In this document: positions 9,270-17,204 of the stretch, in pieces
How positions within the stretch are numbered: position 1 is the first letter of the stretch
How the letters are laid out: each line of letters begins with the position of its first letter
NCBI GenBank assembly: GCA_905339235.1
Contig: CAJPFG010000018.1
Coordinates: 186,001-250,000, forward strand
Source: Phycisphaerales bacterium
GTDB lineage: Bacteria; Planctomycetota; Phycisphaerae; Phycisphaerales; UBA1924
Length of the DNA stretch: 64,000 nt
Direction of reading: 5' to 3'
Made by a program: the position numbers and the translations under genes
Notes under the pieces: model-generated
The model's database searches: none
What the model saw: only the letters and a program-made list of their open reading frames with translations
What the model was told of the DNA's origin: nothing

Positions 9270-9300
9270 GGGGGAGTTTAGGTACGGGGCGGGCGCGCGA

Positions 9301-9321
9301 GTTCACTCCGAGCGAGTGAAC
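9301..9321. promoter_or_regulatory. Perfect 8-bp inverted repeat upstream of the transglutaminase gene
   Basis: GTTCACTC and GAGTGAAC are separated by five bases, 32 bp before the start codon on the minus strand. It could be an operator or a leader hairpin. No T-run follows on either strand, so a terminator is unlikely. Confidence 0.4.
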
Positions 9322-9412
9322 GCCTGGATCGCCGAAGGCGGTGAGGCCGCGCGAGTCTTGGGGCGGGATGGGCGCGTGGCGTGTTCCGGCCGGGCCGAAG
9401 CGGGCCGGTCAC

Positions 9413-9471
9413 GACTCGGGAGACTCGCGCAACTCTTGGGACACGAGTCGGGAGACGTCGGGAGACTCGTG
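9413..9471. repeat. Nine/ten-base tandem repeats with an embedded hairpin
   Basis: Units GACTCGGGA, GACTCGCGC and AACTCTTGG run in a 9-base period, followed by two CGGGAGAC units ten bases apart. CACGAGTC (9442-9449) pairs perfectly with GACTCGTG (9464-9471). It lies between two minus-strand genes. Its function is unknown. Confidence 0.5.
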
Positions 9472-9505
9472 CCACCTTTTCATTTGGAAACGACTCGCGC
9501 GACCG

Positions 9506-10339
9506 TCAGGGGCTTCGGCCGGCGGCGGCGAGGAGGGAGGCGGGCGCTCGGGGGCGCTGGGCGGGCTGTCGCTGGGAGGTGATCGGCGGTTCGGGGAACC
9601 CGATGGCGGAGGGAACGGCGAGGAGTTCGGCTGGCTGTGGGACGCGAATGGGCGCGGCCGGCGCGGAGGGGACGGGCGCGGCATGCGGAACGCGGTGGGG
9701 GGCGTTGGCCGGCAGTGGGCTGCTTTGGGCGTGGGTGCTGTGGTTGTGGGTTGAAGCGACGGGCGGGGGCGACTCGAGCGGGGAGTCCGGGTGCGTTTGT
9801 GAGGCAGCACGCGGGCGCCGGGCGCGTTCGGGTAACTCGGCGAGGAACTCGAAGCGGGTGAGGCGGAAGATGAGGTTGGAGTTTTTGCGGAGGGACTCGA
9901 CGAGGCGGCGGCGGAACTCGAGGGGGTGCGTGCCGAGTTGCGGGGAGGCGTTGTTGGGAGCGGTGGGTTGTTCGCCGCGCTTTTCCTTGCCCGTTCCCTG
10001 CGGGACGGGAAGTGAGGCGTGGGCAGGAGTGGAGTCGGTTTGTTGCGGGATGGGTGGGGCGGCGGCGAGGAGGGTGGTAGATTCGCGGAGGGCGGTGACG
10101 ATGCCGGCGAGGGCGGCGTCGGCGTGGTTGGCGGCGTGGAAGCGGGTGATGAAGGCCGCGGTTTTTGCCTGGGCGATCAGTCGGGACTGGACGGCTTCGG
10201 AACCGATCCAAAGGCAGAGCGCTTCGAGGGTGGTGCTGTGGAGGGCCGCGACGTGGCGGAGCGAGGTGGCCGGATCGCTGATGTCGGCGATGACCTTGTC
10301 GGCGAGGTCGGGAGCGGGTTGGAACATGGTGAACGACAT
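9506..10339 (-). CDS. Uncharacterised protein with Pro/Ala-rich C terminus
   Basis: A 277-residue protein that I do not recognise. Residues about 1-110 look folded and helical (for example TTLEALCLWIGSEAVQ and KTAAFITRFHAANHAD). Residues about 145-190 hold a second ordered patch with basic character (LEFRRRLVESLRKNS). The last 80 residues are low-complexity Pro, Ala and Ser. No signal peptide or membrane helix is seen. The ATG at 10339 is preferred because a sigma70-like promoter ends nine bases before it. An in-frame TTG at 10378 would overlap that promoter. Cytoplasmic location is inferred. Confidence 0.6.
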   Translation of the reverse strand: MSFTMFQPAPDLADKVIADISDPATSLRHVAALHSTTLEALCLWIGSEAVQSRLIAQAKTAAFITRFHAANHADAALAGIVTALRESTTLLAAAPPIPQQTDSTPAHASLPVPQGTGKEKRGEQPTAPNNASPQLGTHPLEFRRRLVESLRKNSNLIFRLTRFEFLAELPERARRPRAASQTHPDSPLESPPPVASTHNHSTHAQSSPLPANAPHRVPHAAPVPSAPAAPIRVPQPAELLAVPSAIGFPEPPITSQRQPAQRPRAPASLLAAAGRSP

Positions 10340-10348
10340 TGCGAACCT

Positions 10349-10378
10349 AGAGTACGGTATATGGGCGGTTTGCGTCAA
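10349..10378 (-). promoter_or_regulatory. Sigma70-like promoter abutting a start codon (possible leaderless transcript)
   Basis: On the minus strand, TTGACG (10378-10373) and TACTCT (10354-10349) are separated by 18 bp. The ATG of the 277-residue protein begins only nine bases after the -10 box, so transcription would start at or within a few bases of the start codon, leaving no room for a ribosome-binding site. Confidence 0.45.
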
Positions 10379-10777
10379 TAGGTTTTTGATAGGGAATGTG
10401 AAAATTGGTCGTAAGTGGTTGTGGAATCCGGACTTTCGAAACTCGCTCGGGAGCGATGGAGCAGCGCGGCGGCGTACCGCGAGGATGGGTCAGAATAATC
10501 TCTCGATCTGACTAGAGATCCGTCACATCGGCGGGCTCTCGGATGCCCAGAGTGCGGAATGCTGGCATTCCTCGAAACCCGTGGCACACTCTCCGGAGGA
10601 CCCATCCGGAGTTCAAGATGATTCTGCGCAATGGCTGGGGGCGATTCGGTTCGATCAAGCCGCACTCCGCGATCGCGGCACGCGCGGCCGCGAGATGGCT
10701 TCTGGTGAGCCTGTTTGCGGTCGTGGGAATGGTCCCCCTTCGCTCTCGATAGACTTACCGGCGCAAGGAGTCCCGCC
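10379..10777. other. Divergent intergenic region with two short inverted repeats
   Basis: About 400 bp between divergent genes. Two perfect inverted repeats are visible: GGAATGC/GCATTCC at 10556-10571 with a 2-base loop, and CTCCGGA/TCCGGAG at 10591-10611 with a 7-base loop. Short frames exist (for example 10619-10752) but none has convincing coding character. AAGGAG at 10765-10770 is the ribosome-binding site of the next gene. Confidence 0.5.
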
Positions 10778-11494
10778 ATGACCACTACCAAAGGCGTTCC
10801 TTCCCTCCGTCTCTACGAAGACGAAGCCGAGAGCCTCCTCAAGTCCGACCTGTTCCCCGACCGCGTCACGCTCCTCCCCGGCGAGGGCGGGAGCGTCTCG
10901 GCCCGCGAGCGGATCCGCATCATGTGGGGGCAGGACATGCTCCGCGACATCATCGATGGCCGCTACCGCACCGTCGTGTGCGGCGTGAACGACTCTGACA
11001 ACTCCCACGGCATCGTCGCCCACCTGGTCGAACTGATCACGACGAGCCAGTGGTCCAGCAAGAGCGTGTCCAGTTACGCCCGGATGTTCCAGGAGTCCGT
11101 GGGGGTTCACGCCGCGTCCGATCGCGAGCCATACGTTCTGAAGTTCGATCTGGACAGCCTGCTGATACTCGGGATTCTTCGGCCCAAGGGTCGCGACCAC
11201 TTCACGCTGGAGGATCTCTCGCGCGGCTTCAAGACGGTCACGAAGATGCTCCACGACCGGCGGGACCGCTGGCCGTGCGCGTGCGTGTCGTTCCTCAACG
11301 CGAAGGCCAATCGGCTGGTGGGCGCGGACGGGCGCGAGCCGTCGTTCGAGGAAGTGCTCCGCACTCTGTTCAACGCGGGGTTCCGTGGGGATGTTTACGC
11401 CGCGCCCCCGATGTGGAAGTTCGGGCACGTGGGCGTGTTCCCGACGTATCCCTTCCCGGCGGGGCTGGAGCAGATGCGCGAAGGGAGCAGTTAA
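10778..11494 (+). CDS. Uncharacterised conserved-looking protein
   Basis: A 238-residue soluble protein of unknown family. It has a clear start, with AAGGAG seven bases before the ATG, and composition typical of the surrounding genes. Secondary-structure character is mixed alpha/beta. Distinctive stretches are VVCGVNDSDNSHG (about residues 67-79), a LKFDLDSLLILGIL core, and an aromatic, Pro-rich C terminus (APPMWKFGHVGVFPTYPF) that looks like a conserved tail. There are no membrane segments or metal motifs. The next gene, a zinc-ribbon membrane protein, starts 22 bp downstream and may share the transcript. No function is proposed. Confidence 0.65.
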   Translation: MTTTKGVPSLRLYEDEAESLLKSDLFPDRVTLLPGEGGSVSARERIRIMWGQDMLRDIIDGRYRTVVCGVNDSDNSHGIVAHLVELITTSQWSSKSVSSYARMFQESVGVHAASDREPYVLKFDLDSLLILGILRPKGRDHFTLEDLSRGFKTVTKMLHDRRDRWPCACVSFLNAKANRLVGADGREPSFEEVLRTLFNAGFRGDVYAAPPMWKFGHVGVFPTYPFPAGLEQMREGSS

Positions 11495-11516
11495 GCGCGG
11501 CCGCGCGGGGGTGTGA

Positions 11517-11921
11517 ATGGTCGAGTGGCGGCTGTGTCCATCCTGCGGCTACGCCCTCCGGGGCCTGGTCGAAGAGACGCCGGTGGTCACCTGCCCCGAG
11601 TGCGGGCATCGGTGGAGCACGCGCGCCCTGCGCGAGAACGATCTTCTCGTGCCGCCCTTTCCATGGGCCGCGTTCGCGATCCTGCTGGTGGTCGGGCTCG
11701 GCATCGTCGTGGTGGGCGCCCTTCGCCTTGACTACGGAATGTGGTTCATCGCAGCCGCGTTCAACTCGGCGTTCTTCGTCGCCGCGGTGCATCACGGGGC
11801 GAAGCGTCGCCACGGGGAGTTCACGCTGCTCGTCGCCCTCTTCGCGGGGATCGCGTTCGGCTCGGCGCTCACCGGAGTCGAACTCATCGGCATCGGCATT
11901 ACCGTTTCGTTCCTGCCGTAG
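11517..11921 (+). CDS. Zinc-ribbon membrane protein
   Basis: A 134-residue protein with an N-terminal zinc ribbon (CPSCGYALRG ... CPECGH, residues about 7-31) followed by three hydrophobic segments at about 48-68, 75-90 and 100-130, so the ribbon is probably cytoplasmic and the rest sits in the inner membrane. The CPxCGYxLRG form is very frequent in planctomycete proteins of unknown role. Two further small ribbon/membrane proteins (20468-20929 and 21095-21601) occur in the window. Confidence 0.7.
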   Translation: MVEWRLCPSCGYALRGLVEETPVVTCPECGHRWSTRALRENDLLVPPFPWAAFAILLVVGLGIVVVGALRLDYGMWFIAAAFNSAFFVAAVHHGAKRRHGEFTLLVALFAGIAFGSALTGVELIGIGITVSFLP

Positions 11922-11954
11922 CCCGGGGCCCTGCCGGCGTACGGTTGCGCCATC

Positions 11955-12473
11955 ATGGACCATCGCGCCATCATCAAGCGCATCGAGCAGTTCGGCAGCA
12001 CGCTGGTGTGCGTCGTCAGCGGCCTGAGCGACGACGAAGTTCGCTGGAAGCCGCCCTCGGGCGCGTGGTCGATCCTCGAAATCGTCTGCCACCTCGTCGA
12101 CGAGGAAATCCGCGACTTCCGCCTGCGGCTCTTCCAGACTCTCCGCGATCCCGCCCAGCCCTGGCCCCTCAACGACCCCGAAGCCTGGGCCCGCGAGGGT
12201 CGCTACAACGAGCGGCAACTCGGGGACATGGTCCGCGCGTTCGTGAAGGAGCGTGAGGAGTCGGTGCGGCTGCTGCGGGCGCTGGACAAGGTCGATTGGA
12301 ACACCGCCTACATCCATCCCAAGGTCGGTCCCGTCCGCGCCGGCGAGTTGCTCGCCTCCTGGGCGGCGCACGACGCCCTGCACCTCCGCCAGATCGCCAA
12401 GCGCCTGTTCGAACTCACCGGGCGCGACGCTCCGGAATACTCACTCGCCTACGCGGGCGAGTGGAAGGCGTAA
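11955..12473 (+). CDS. DinB/YfiT-like metal-dependent protein
   Basis: A 172-residue four-helix-bundle protein of the DinB superfamily, whose members use a three-histidine metal site and often act as thiol-dependent transferases or hydrolases. Candidate metal ligands are the His in ILEIVCHLVDEE (about residue 44) and the two in AAHDALHLRQIAK (about 136 and 140), in the spacing usual for the family. The substrate cannot be predicted; bacillithiol or mycothiol use is not supported by anything seen here. It stands 33 bp after the zinc-ribbon gene and 42 bp before the sigma factor gene. Confidence 0.8.
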   Translation: MDHRAIIKRIEQFGSTLVCVVSGLSDDEVRWKPPSGAWSILEIVCHLVDEEIRDFRLRLFQTLRDPAQPWPLNDPEAWAREGRYNERQLGDMVRAFVKEREESVRLLRALDKVDWNTAYIHPKVGPVRAGELLASWAAHDALHLRQIAKRLFELTGRDAPEYSLAYAGEWKA

Positions 12474-12515
12474 CGGCCCTCGCGCCGTGGTACACTGGCA
12501 CGGGGGCAGCGCCGC

Positions 12516-13118
12516 ATGCCGGACGACGTTCAGGCAACCGACGTAACACAGACCCGGGTGACGCAGTTGCTCGCCGCGCCCCTGCAGCCCGCGCAGGCCG
12601 CGGAACTGCTGGCGATGGTCTACGACCAACTGCGCCGCCTGGCGCAGTCGCAGATGAACCGCGAGCGTCCGGAGCACACGTTGCAGGCGACGGCGCTGGT
12701 TCACGAGGCGTATGCGCGGCTGGTGGGGCCCCAGTCGCTGAAATGGGAGAGCCGGGGGCACTTCTTCAACGCCGCGGCCGAGGCGATGCGCCGCATTCTG
12801 ATCGAGCACGCGCGGGCCAAGCAGTGCCTGAAGCGTGGCGGGGACGGCGAGTCGAAACCGGGCCGGAGGGTGCGGCTGGAGTCGGCGATGGAACTTACGG
12901 AGGCCGAACCTGCGGAATTTCTGTCCGTCGATGACGCCATGCGGCGCCTGGAGGAGAGGGACGCGGATCTTGCGCGCCTGGTACGGCTGCGGTTCTACGC
13001 CGGGCTGACGGAGGCGGAGACGGCCGCGATTCTCGGTGTGTCGGACCGCACGGTGCGGCGAGACTGGCTGCTCGCGAAGGCGTTCCTGCACCGGGAGTTA
13101 GAAAACACGGGCGCGTGA
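12516..13118 (+). CDS. ECF-type RNA polymerase sigma factor (planctomycete kinase-linked type)
   Basis: A 200-residue sigma70-family factor with region 2 (residues about 30-105) containing TALVHEAYARLV and the characteristic GHFFNAAAEAMRRILIEHAR, and region 4 (about 135-195) with the helix-turn-helix GLTEAETAAILGVSDRTVRR. These features mark the ECF group that in Planctomycetota is commonly encoded beside Ser/Thr kinases. No anti-sigma factor gene is adjacent. The kinase start codon lies three bases after this stop, so the two are almost certainly co-transcribed and coupled, suggesting control of the factor by phosphorylation (inference from arrangement). Confidence 0.9.
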   Translation: MPDDVQATDVTQTRVTQLLAAPLQPAQAAELLAMVYDQLRRLAQSQMNRERPEHTLQATALVHEAYARLVGPQSLKWESRGHFFNAAAEAMRRILIEHARAKQCLKRGGDGESKPGRRVRLESAMELTEAEPAEFLSVDDAMRRLEERDADLARLVRLRFYAGLTEAETAAILGVSDRTVRRDWLLAKAFLHRELENTGA

Positions 13119-13121
13119 TGC

Positions 13122-16100
13122 ATGGCCTCAGCGGACTGGACGAGAGTGAAGGAGGTATTCCACGCGGCGTCGGCGTTGCCGGCCGACGAGCGTGAGGCGT
13201 TCGTCGCACATGCGTGCGCCGAGAACTCGGCGCTGCGCGTCGAGGTGAAATCCCTTCTTGACGCCGCGGACCCCGAACTTTCCATCGAGTCGGCCCCGGC
13301 CACGGTGCACAGCCCCACGGCGATTCGTGGGGGAGTTCTCGAGCGCGAGGGCGACCGCGTCGGGCCGTACAAACTGCTGCAACTCATCGGCGAGGGCGGA
13401 TTCGGGCTGGTGTACATGGCCGAGCAGGAAACGCCGGTCCGACGCAAAGTGGCGCTCAAGATCGTCAAGCCGGGGATGGACACGCGCTCGGTGATAGCCC
13501 GGTTCGAGCAGGAGCGCCAGGCCTTGGCGATGATGGATCACCCCAACATCGCGAAGGTGCTGGACGCCGGCCAGACCGGCGGCGGCCGGCCGTACTTCGT
13601 GATGGAACTGGTCCGCGGGGTGCCGATCACGGAGTATTGCGACGCCAACCACCTTTCGCTGCGCGAGCGCGTGCGGCTGTTCACCCCGGTTTGCCAGGCG
13701 GTGCAGCACGCGCACACCAAGGGCGTGATCCACCGCGACATCAAGCCCTCGAACCTGCTGGTGACGCTGCACGACGGGACGCCCGTGCCGAAGGTGATCG
13801 ACTTCGGGGTCGCCAAGGCGGTGGGCACGCCGCTCACGGACAAGACGCTGTTCACGGAGTTCCGGCAGTTCATCGGGACGCCCGAGTACATGGCTCCCGA
13901 GCAGGCGGTGCTGGGCGGGCTGGACATCGACACCCGCGCCGACATCTACAGCCTTGGGGTGGTGCTCTACGAACTCCTGACCGGGGCGACGCCGCTGGAC
14001 GGCACGCGGCTGCGATCGGCCGCGCTCGATGAGTTGCAGCGCATGATCCGCGACCAGGACCCGCCGCGGATGAAGACGCGCCTCTCGACGCTGAAGCAGA
14101 CGGCGGTGACCATCGCGTCCGCCCGCGCGACGGATGTGACCACGCTCCGCCGGCAGGTCGCGGGCGAACTGGACTGGGTGGTGATGCGTGCGTTGGAGCG
14201 TGATCGGACGCGCCGCTACGAGTCGGCGGGCGCGCTGGCCGCGGACCTGCTGCGATTTCTCGACAACCGGCCGGTGGAAGCCGGACCGCCGAGCACGATG
14301 TACCGGGTGCGGAAGCACATCGCGCGGAACAAACTGGCATTCGGCACAGCCGGTGCGATTCTGGGGGCGCTGGTTTTGGGGCTGGGGGCGGCGGTCTTCG
14401 GCCTGGTGAGCGCTCGGCAGGATCGCGACGCCGCGCGGGAAGCGCAGCGCCGCGAAGCGCAGCAGCGCGCCGCGGCGGATGCGGCGACGCGGGTGGCCAA
14501 CGCCCGGGCCGAAGAAGCGCGTCGCGAGGCGTACCGGGCCGGCCTCGCCGCCGCCGCGGCCGCGCTCGAACAGAACAACGGCGCCGTCGCGCGGCAGATG
14601 CTCGCCCGCGCCCCCGAAGGGCTGCGAGGCTGGGAGTGGAAGCACCTCTCGTGGCTCACCGACCAGAGCCTCGCGAGTTTCAACGTGCCCGCCGGCTCCG
14701 TGCGGCTCTTCCCGATGCCGGACAATCGCCGTCTGCTGGTGTTTCCGGTCGGGGCGCGGCCGATGCTGGTCGATCTCGACACCGGGCGCACGATCAAGGA
14801 GATCGACACGCGGGGTGAAGACGCGGACCTCTCCCCCGACGGGCGGCTCCTGGCCATTTTGAGCGAGCACGCGCTGAGCGTCGTCGAGATCGCCAGCGGC
14901 CGCACCCTGTGGCGCCATCCGACGCCCGCCGCCCCGGCGGTCAAGCGGATGCTGTCCGGATTCACTGCCGACTCCCGCGCCGTGGGCGCGGTGCTGCTCA
15001 GCGACTCGTGCGTCGAACTGCTGGATGCCGAAACGGGTGATAGCGCGGGCACGATCCGGACGGGGGGCCCGATCCGGCTGGCGAGGATTCTGCGGCCGGA
15101 CTCGCTGCCCGGGCAATGGCGGATGATGTACATCGACGAGAGGCTCCGCCGCGCGCACGTCTACTCGCCCGAGACGGGCGAACAGGGCCCGCTTCCCTTC
15201 CCGGTCTTCCACGAAGTCTCCCGTTCGCTCGTCGCGGCGGGCGATACCTTTCACACCGACATCTACGAGGTGGATCCCCCGCGGATCGTGGCGGTGGCCC
15301 GGTTCATGCAGGGCCGCGGCGCCTCCGCGTATGCCATGACGCGCGATCATCGCAGGCTCGCCACGCTCGACGAGGCGGGGAGCATGACGCTTTGGGAGAT
15401 GGACTCGGGGGACAAGGCGATGCCGAAGGTGTCGCTCGCCGGGCTGCAGGCCAAGGGCGAGGCCATCGCGTTTACGCCCGACGGGCGGCGCGTGATCGGG
15501 GTGGACAACCGCGGCAACGTGAAGGTGTGGGCCGTCGCCAGTGTGCCTGCGCCCCCGACCGTCTCCGCGGCGACGACAGCCGCGGCCCCGATGAGCGCCG
15601 CGCTCTCGCCCGATTCGCGCGTGCTGGTCACCTCGTACTGGGGCACGATGGAGGCGTGGGATACGCAGATCTGCAAGCCGCTGTGGCGGCGCAGCCTCTC
15701 GCCGTGGTACATCAGCGCCGCCGCGGCGTCGCCCGATGGGCGGTACTTCGCGGGCGCCGTGATTCACCCCGGGCGCGAGCGCGAGAGCGACCCGGCCCTG
15801 CGCGATCTGTTCGTGCTCGACGCGGCGACCGGTCGCACGGTCGCGGAGTTCAACTCGCAGGGCCTTCCGCCGCGCGAGCCGCCGTGGTCGGCCCCCTGCC
15901 GATCGCTGGAGTTCTCCCGAGACGGCGAGCGCCTATGGCTGGGCTGCATCGACGGATCGGTGCACGTCCTGGAGGCCGCGTCCTGGAGCCCGGCGGGCGC
16001 GTGGCCGGCCCGGGACCTGTGCGGGCCTTTCCGGTTTGCGGGCACGATGCGGCTTTCGCCCGACGGAAGCACGCTGGCGCTGGCCGGGTCGGAGGAGTCG

Positions 16101-17135
16101 GGCTCGCCGCCCGTTGGGGGCGTGATGCTCGTGGATGTGCGCGACCCGGCCTCGCCGCGCCACGTGGGCGGGTTCGAACTCACGTCCGCGCCCGTGAGCA
16201 CCCTCGCGTGGGAGCGGAGCAGCGGGGCGATCGTGACCGGCGGGTCCGACGGCGCGGTGTGCGTGCTGGGCGTCGCATCGCGGTCGGTCCGTTGGCGCGT
16301 GGACCTCGCACCGGCGCCGATTTCCACTGTCGCGTTCTCGCCCGACGGGTCGCGCATCGCCGCGGCGGCGCTCGACGGCAACCTCTACCTGCTCGACGCC
16401 GCGACCGGCGAGAGCGTGATCGTCTTCCGAACCTGGGTCGGGTCCACGGCGCTGGCCGAGTGGACCAGCGACGGTTCGGCGCTGGTGCTCTCCGGGGCCC
16501 GCGCCACGCTGCGGCGCCTGGAGTCGGCCCCGCCCGGCGGGGGGGATGCGCTCGACGTGCTGCTGACGCGCGACGTGGTGCAGCAGGCGCAGCGTGTACT
16601 GGCGGACTTTCAGTTGGAGTCGGGCTCCGGAGCGCGCCGCCTCATCAATCGCGTGGACGCGGCGCCGTCGATGCCCGACGGCGTCCGCGAGGCCGCGCGG
16701 GCCCACGTCCGCGCTCTGGGCGAAGCCACCGTTTATGCGGTGAACGGCGCCATCTCGGCGGTCGGGGATCACCAGACCGATCTCCGCATACTCGAACTCG
16801 CGGCCGAGCGATGCGAGGACGCCCTGGCCACCGACCCGACCTATCCGGGCCTGAGCACCGGCCTGGGGCTCCTGCGACTCGAGCAGGGGCGCTTCAAAGA
16901 GGCGGAGGAACTCTTCCGGAGTTCGGAGCAATACACTGCGGCCCGCGGCCGCGGCAGCCGCCCCCTAAACCTGATCGGCTTCGCGTGCGTCCAGGCTCTG
17001 ACCAACCGGCCGCAAGAGGCGCAGGTGAGCCTTGAGCGCGCCCTGGAAGAGGGCCAGCGTCAATCCGCACTGCAAGATCCGCTCTTCGACCGGCTTCGCC
17101 GGCGCGCCGAGCAGGCGGTGGCGTCGTCCCGGTGA
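13122..17135 (+). CDS. Giant membrane Ser/Thr protein kinase with WD40-like and TPR-like segments
   Basis: A 1337-residue Hanks-type kinase. Residues 1-60 form the short helical domain that usually precedes these kinases. The kinase domain spans about 83-390 and appears active: Gly loop IGEGGFGLVY, Lys in VALKIVKPG, catalytic VIHRDIKPSNLL, DFGVAKA and GTPEYMAPEQ. A transmembrane helix lies at about 407-432, followed by an Ala/Arg/Glu-rich coiled coil to about 480. Residues about 505-1145 form repeated beta-propeller (WD40-like) blades with recurring SPDG turns. A TPR-like region occupies about 1230-1330. The kinase thus faces the cytoplasm and the propeller the exterior. It is coupled to the ECF sigma gene. 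The external signal is unknown. Confidence 0.92.
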   Translation: MASADWTRVKEVFHAASALPADEREAFVAHACAENSALRVEVKSLLDAADPELSIESAPATVHSPTAIRGGVLEREGDRVGPYKLLQLIGEGGFGLVYMAEQETPVRRKVALKIVKPGMDTRSVIARFEQERQALAMMDHPNIAKVLDAGQTGGGRPYFVMELVRGVPITEYCDANHLSLRERVRLFTPVCQAVQHAHTKGVIHRDIKPSNLLVTLHDGTPVPKVIDFGVAKAVGTPLTDKTLFTEFRQFIGTPEYMAPEQAVLGGLDIDTRADIYSLGVVLYELLTGATPLDGTRLRSAALDELQRMIRDQDPPRMKTRLSTLKQTAVTIASARATDVTTLRRQVAGELDWVVMRALERDRTRRYESAGALAADLLRFLDNRPVEAGPPSTMYRVRKHIARNKLAFGTAGAILGALVLGLGAAVFGLVSARQDRDAAREAQRREAQQRAAADAATRVANARAEEARREAYRAGLAAAAAALEQNNGAVARQMLARAPEGLRGWEWKHLSWLTDQSLASFNVPAGSVRLFPMPDNRRLLVFPVGARPMLVDLDTGRTIKEIDTRGEDADLSPDGRLLAILSEHALSVVEIASGRTLWRHPTPAAPAVKRMLSGFTADSRAVGAVLLSDSCVELLDAETGDSAGTIRTGGPIRLARILRPDSLPGQWRMMYIDERLRRAHVYSPETGEQGPLPFPVFHEVSRSLVAAGDTFHTDIYEVDPPRIVAVARFMQGRGASAYAMTRDHRRLATLDEAGSMTLWEMDSGDKAMPKVSLAGLQAKGEAIAFTPDGRRVIGVDNRGNVKVWAVASVPAPPTVSAATTAAAPMSAALSPDSRVLVTSYWGTMEAWDTQICKPLWRRSLSPWYISAAAASPDGRYFAGAVIHPGRERESDPALRDLFVLDAATGRTVAEFNSQGLPPREPPWSAPCRSLEFSRDGERLWLGCIDGSVHVLEAASWSPAGAWPARDLCGPFRFAGTMRLSPDGSTLALAGSEESGSPPVGGVMLVDVRDPASPRHVGGFELTSAPVSTLAWERSSGAIVTGGSDGAVCVLGVASRSVRWRVDLAPAPISTVAFSPDGSRIAAAALDGNLYLLDAATGESVIVFRTWVGSTALAEWTSDGSALVLSGARATLRRLESAPPGGGDALDVLLTRDVVQQAQRVLADFQLESGSGARRLINRVDAAPSMPDGVREAARAHVRALGEATVYAVNGAISAVGDHQTDLRILELAAERCEDALATDPTYPGLSTGLGLLRLEQGRFKEAEELFRSSEQYTAARGRGSRPLNLIGFACVQALTNRPQEAQVSLERALEEGQRQSALQDPLFDRLRRRAEQAVASSR

Positions 17136-17204
17136 ATTCGTGTCCGTCTCCGCGTGCCGTCCTCGCACCCCGCGTGAACGACCGCACAGAAAAGGAGACT
17201 CGCC

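Noticed and set aside
10619..10752. A 44-codon frame with a hydrophobic end in the divergent region
   Set aside because: No ribosome-binding site, mixed composition and overlap with the probable promoter of the gene at 10778.
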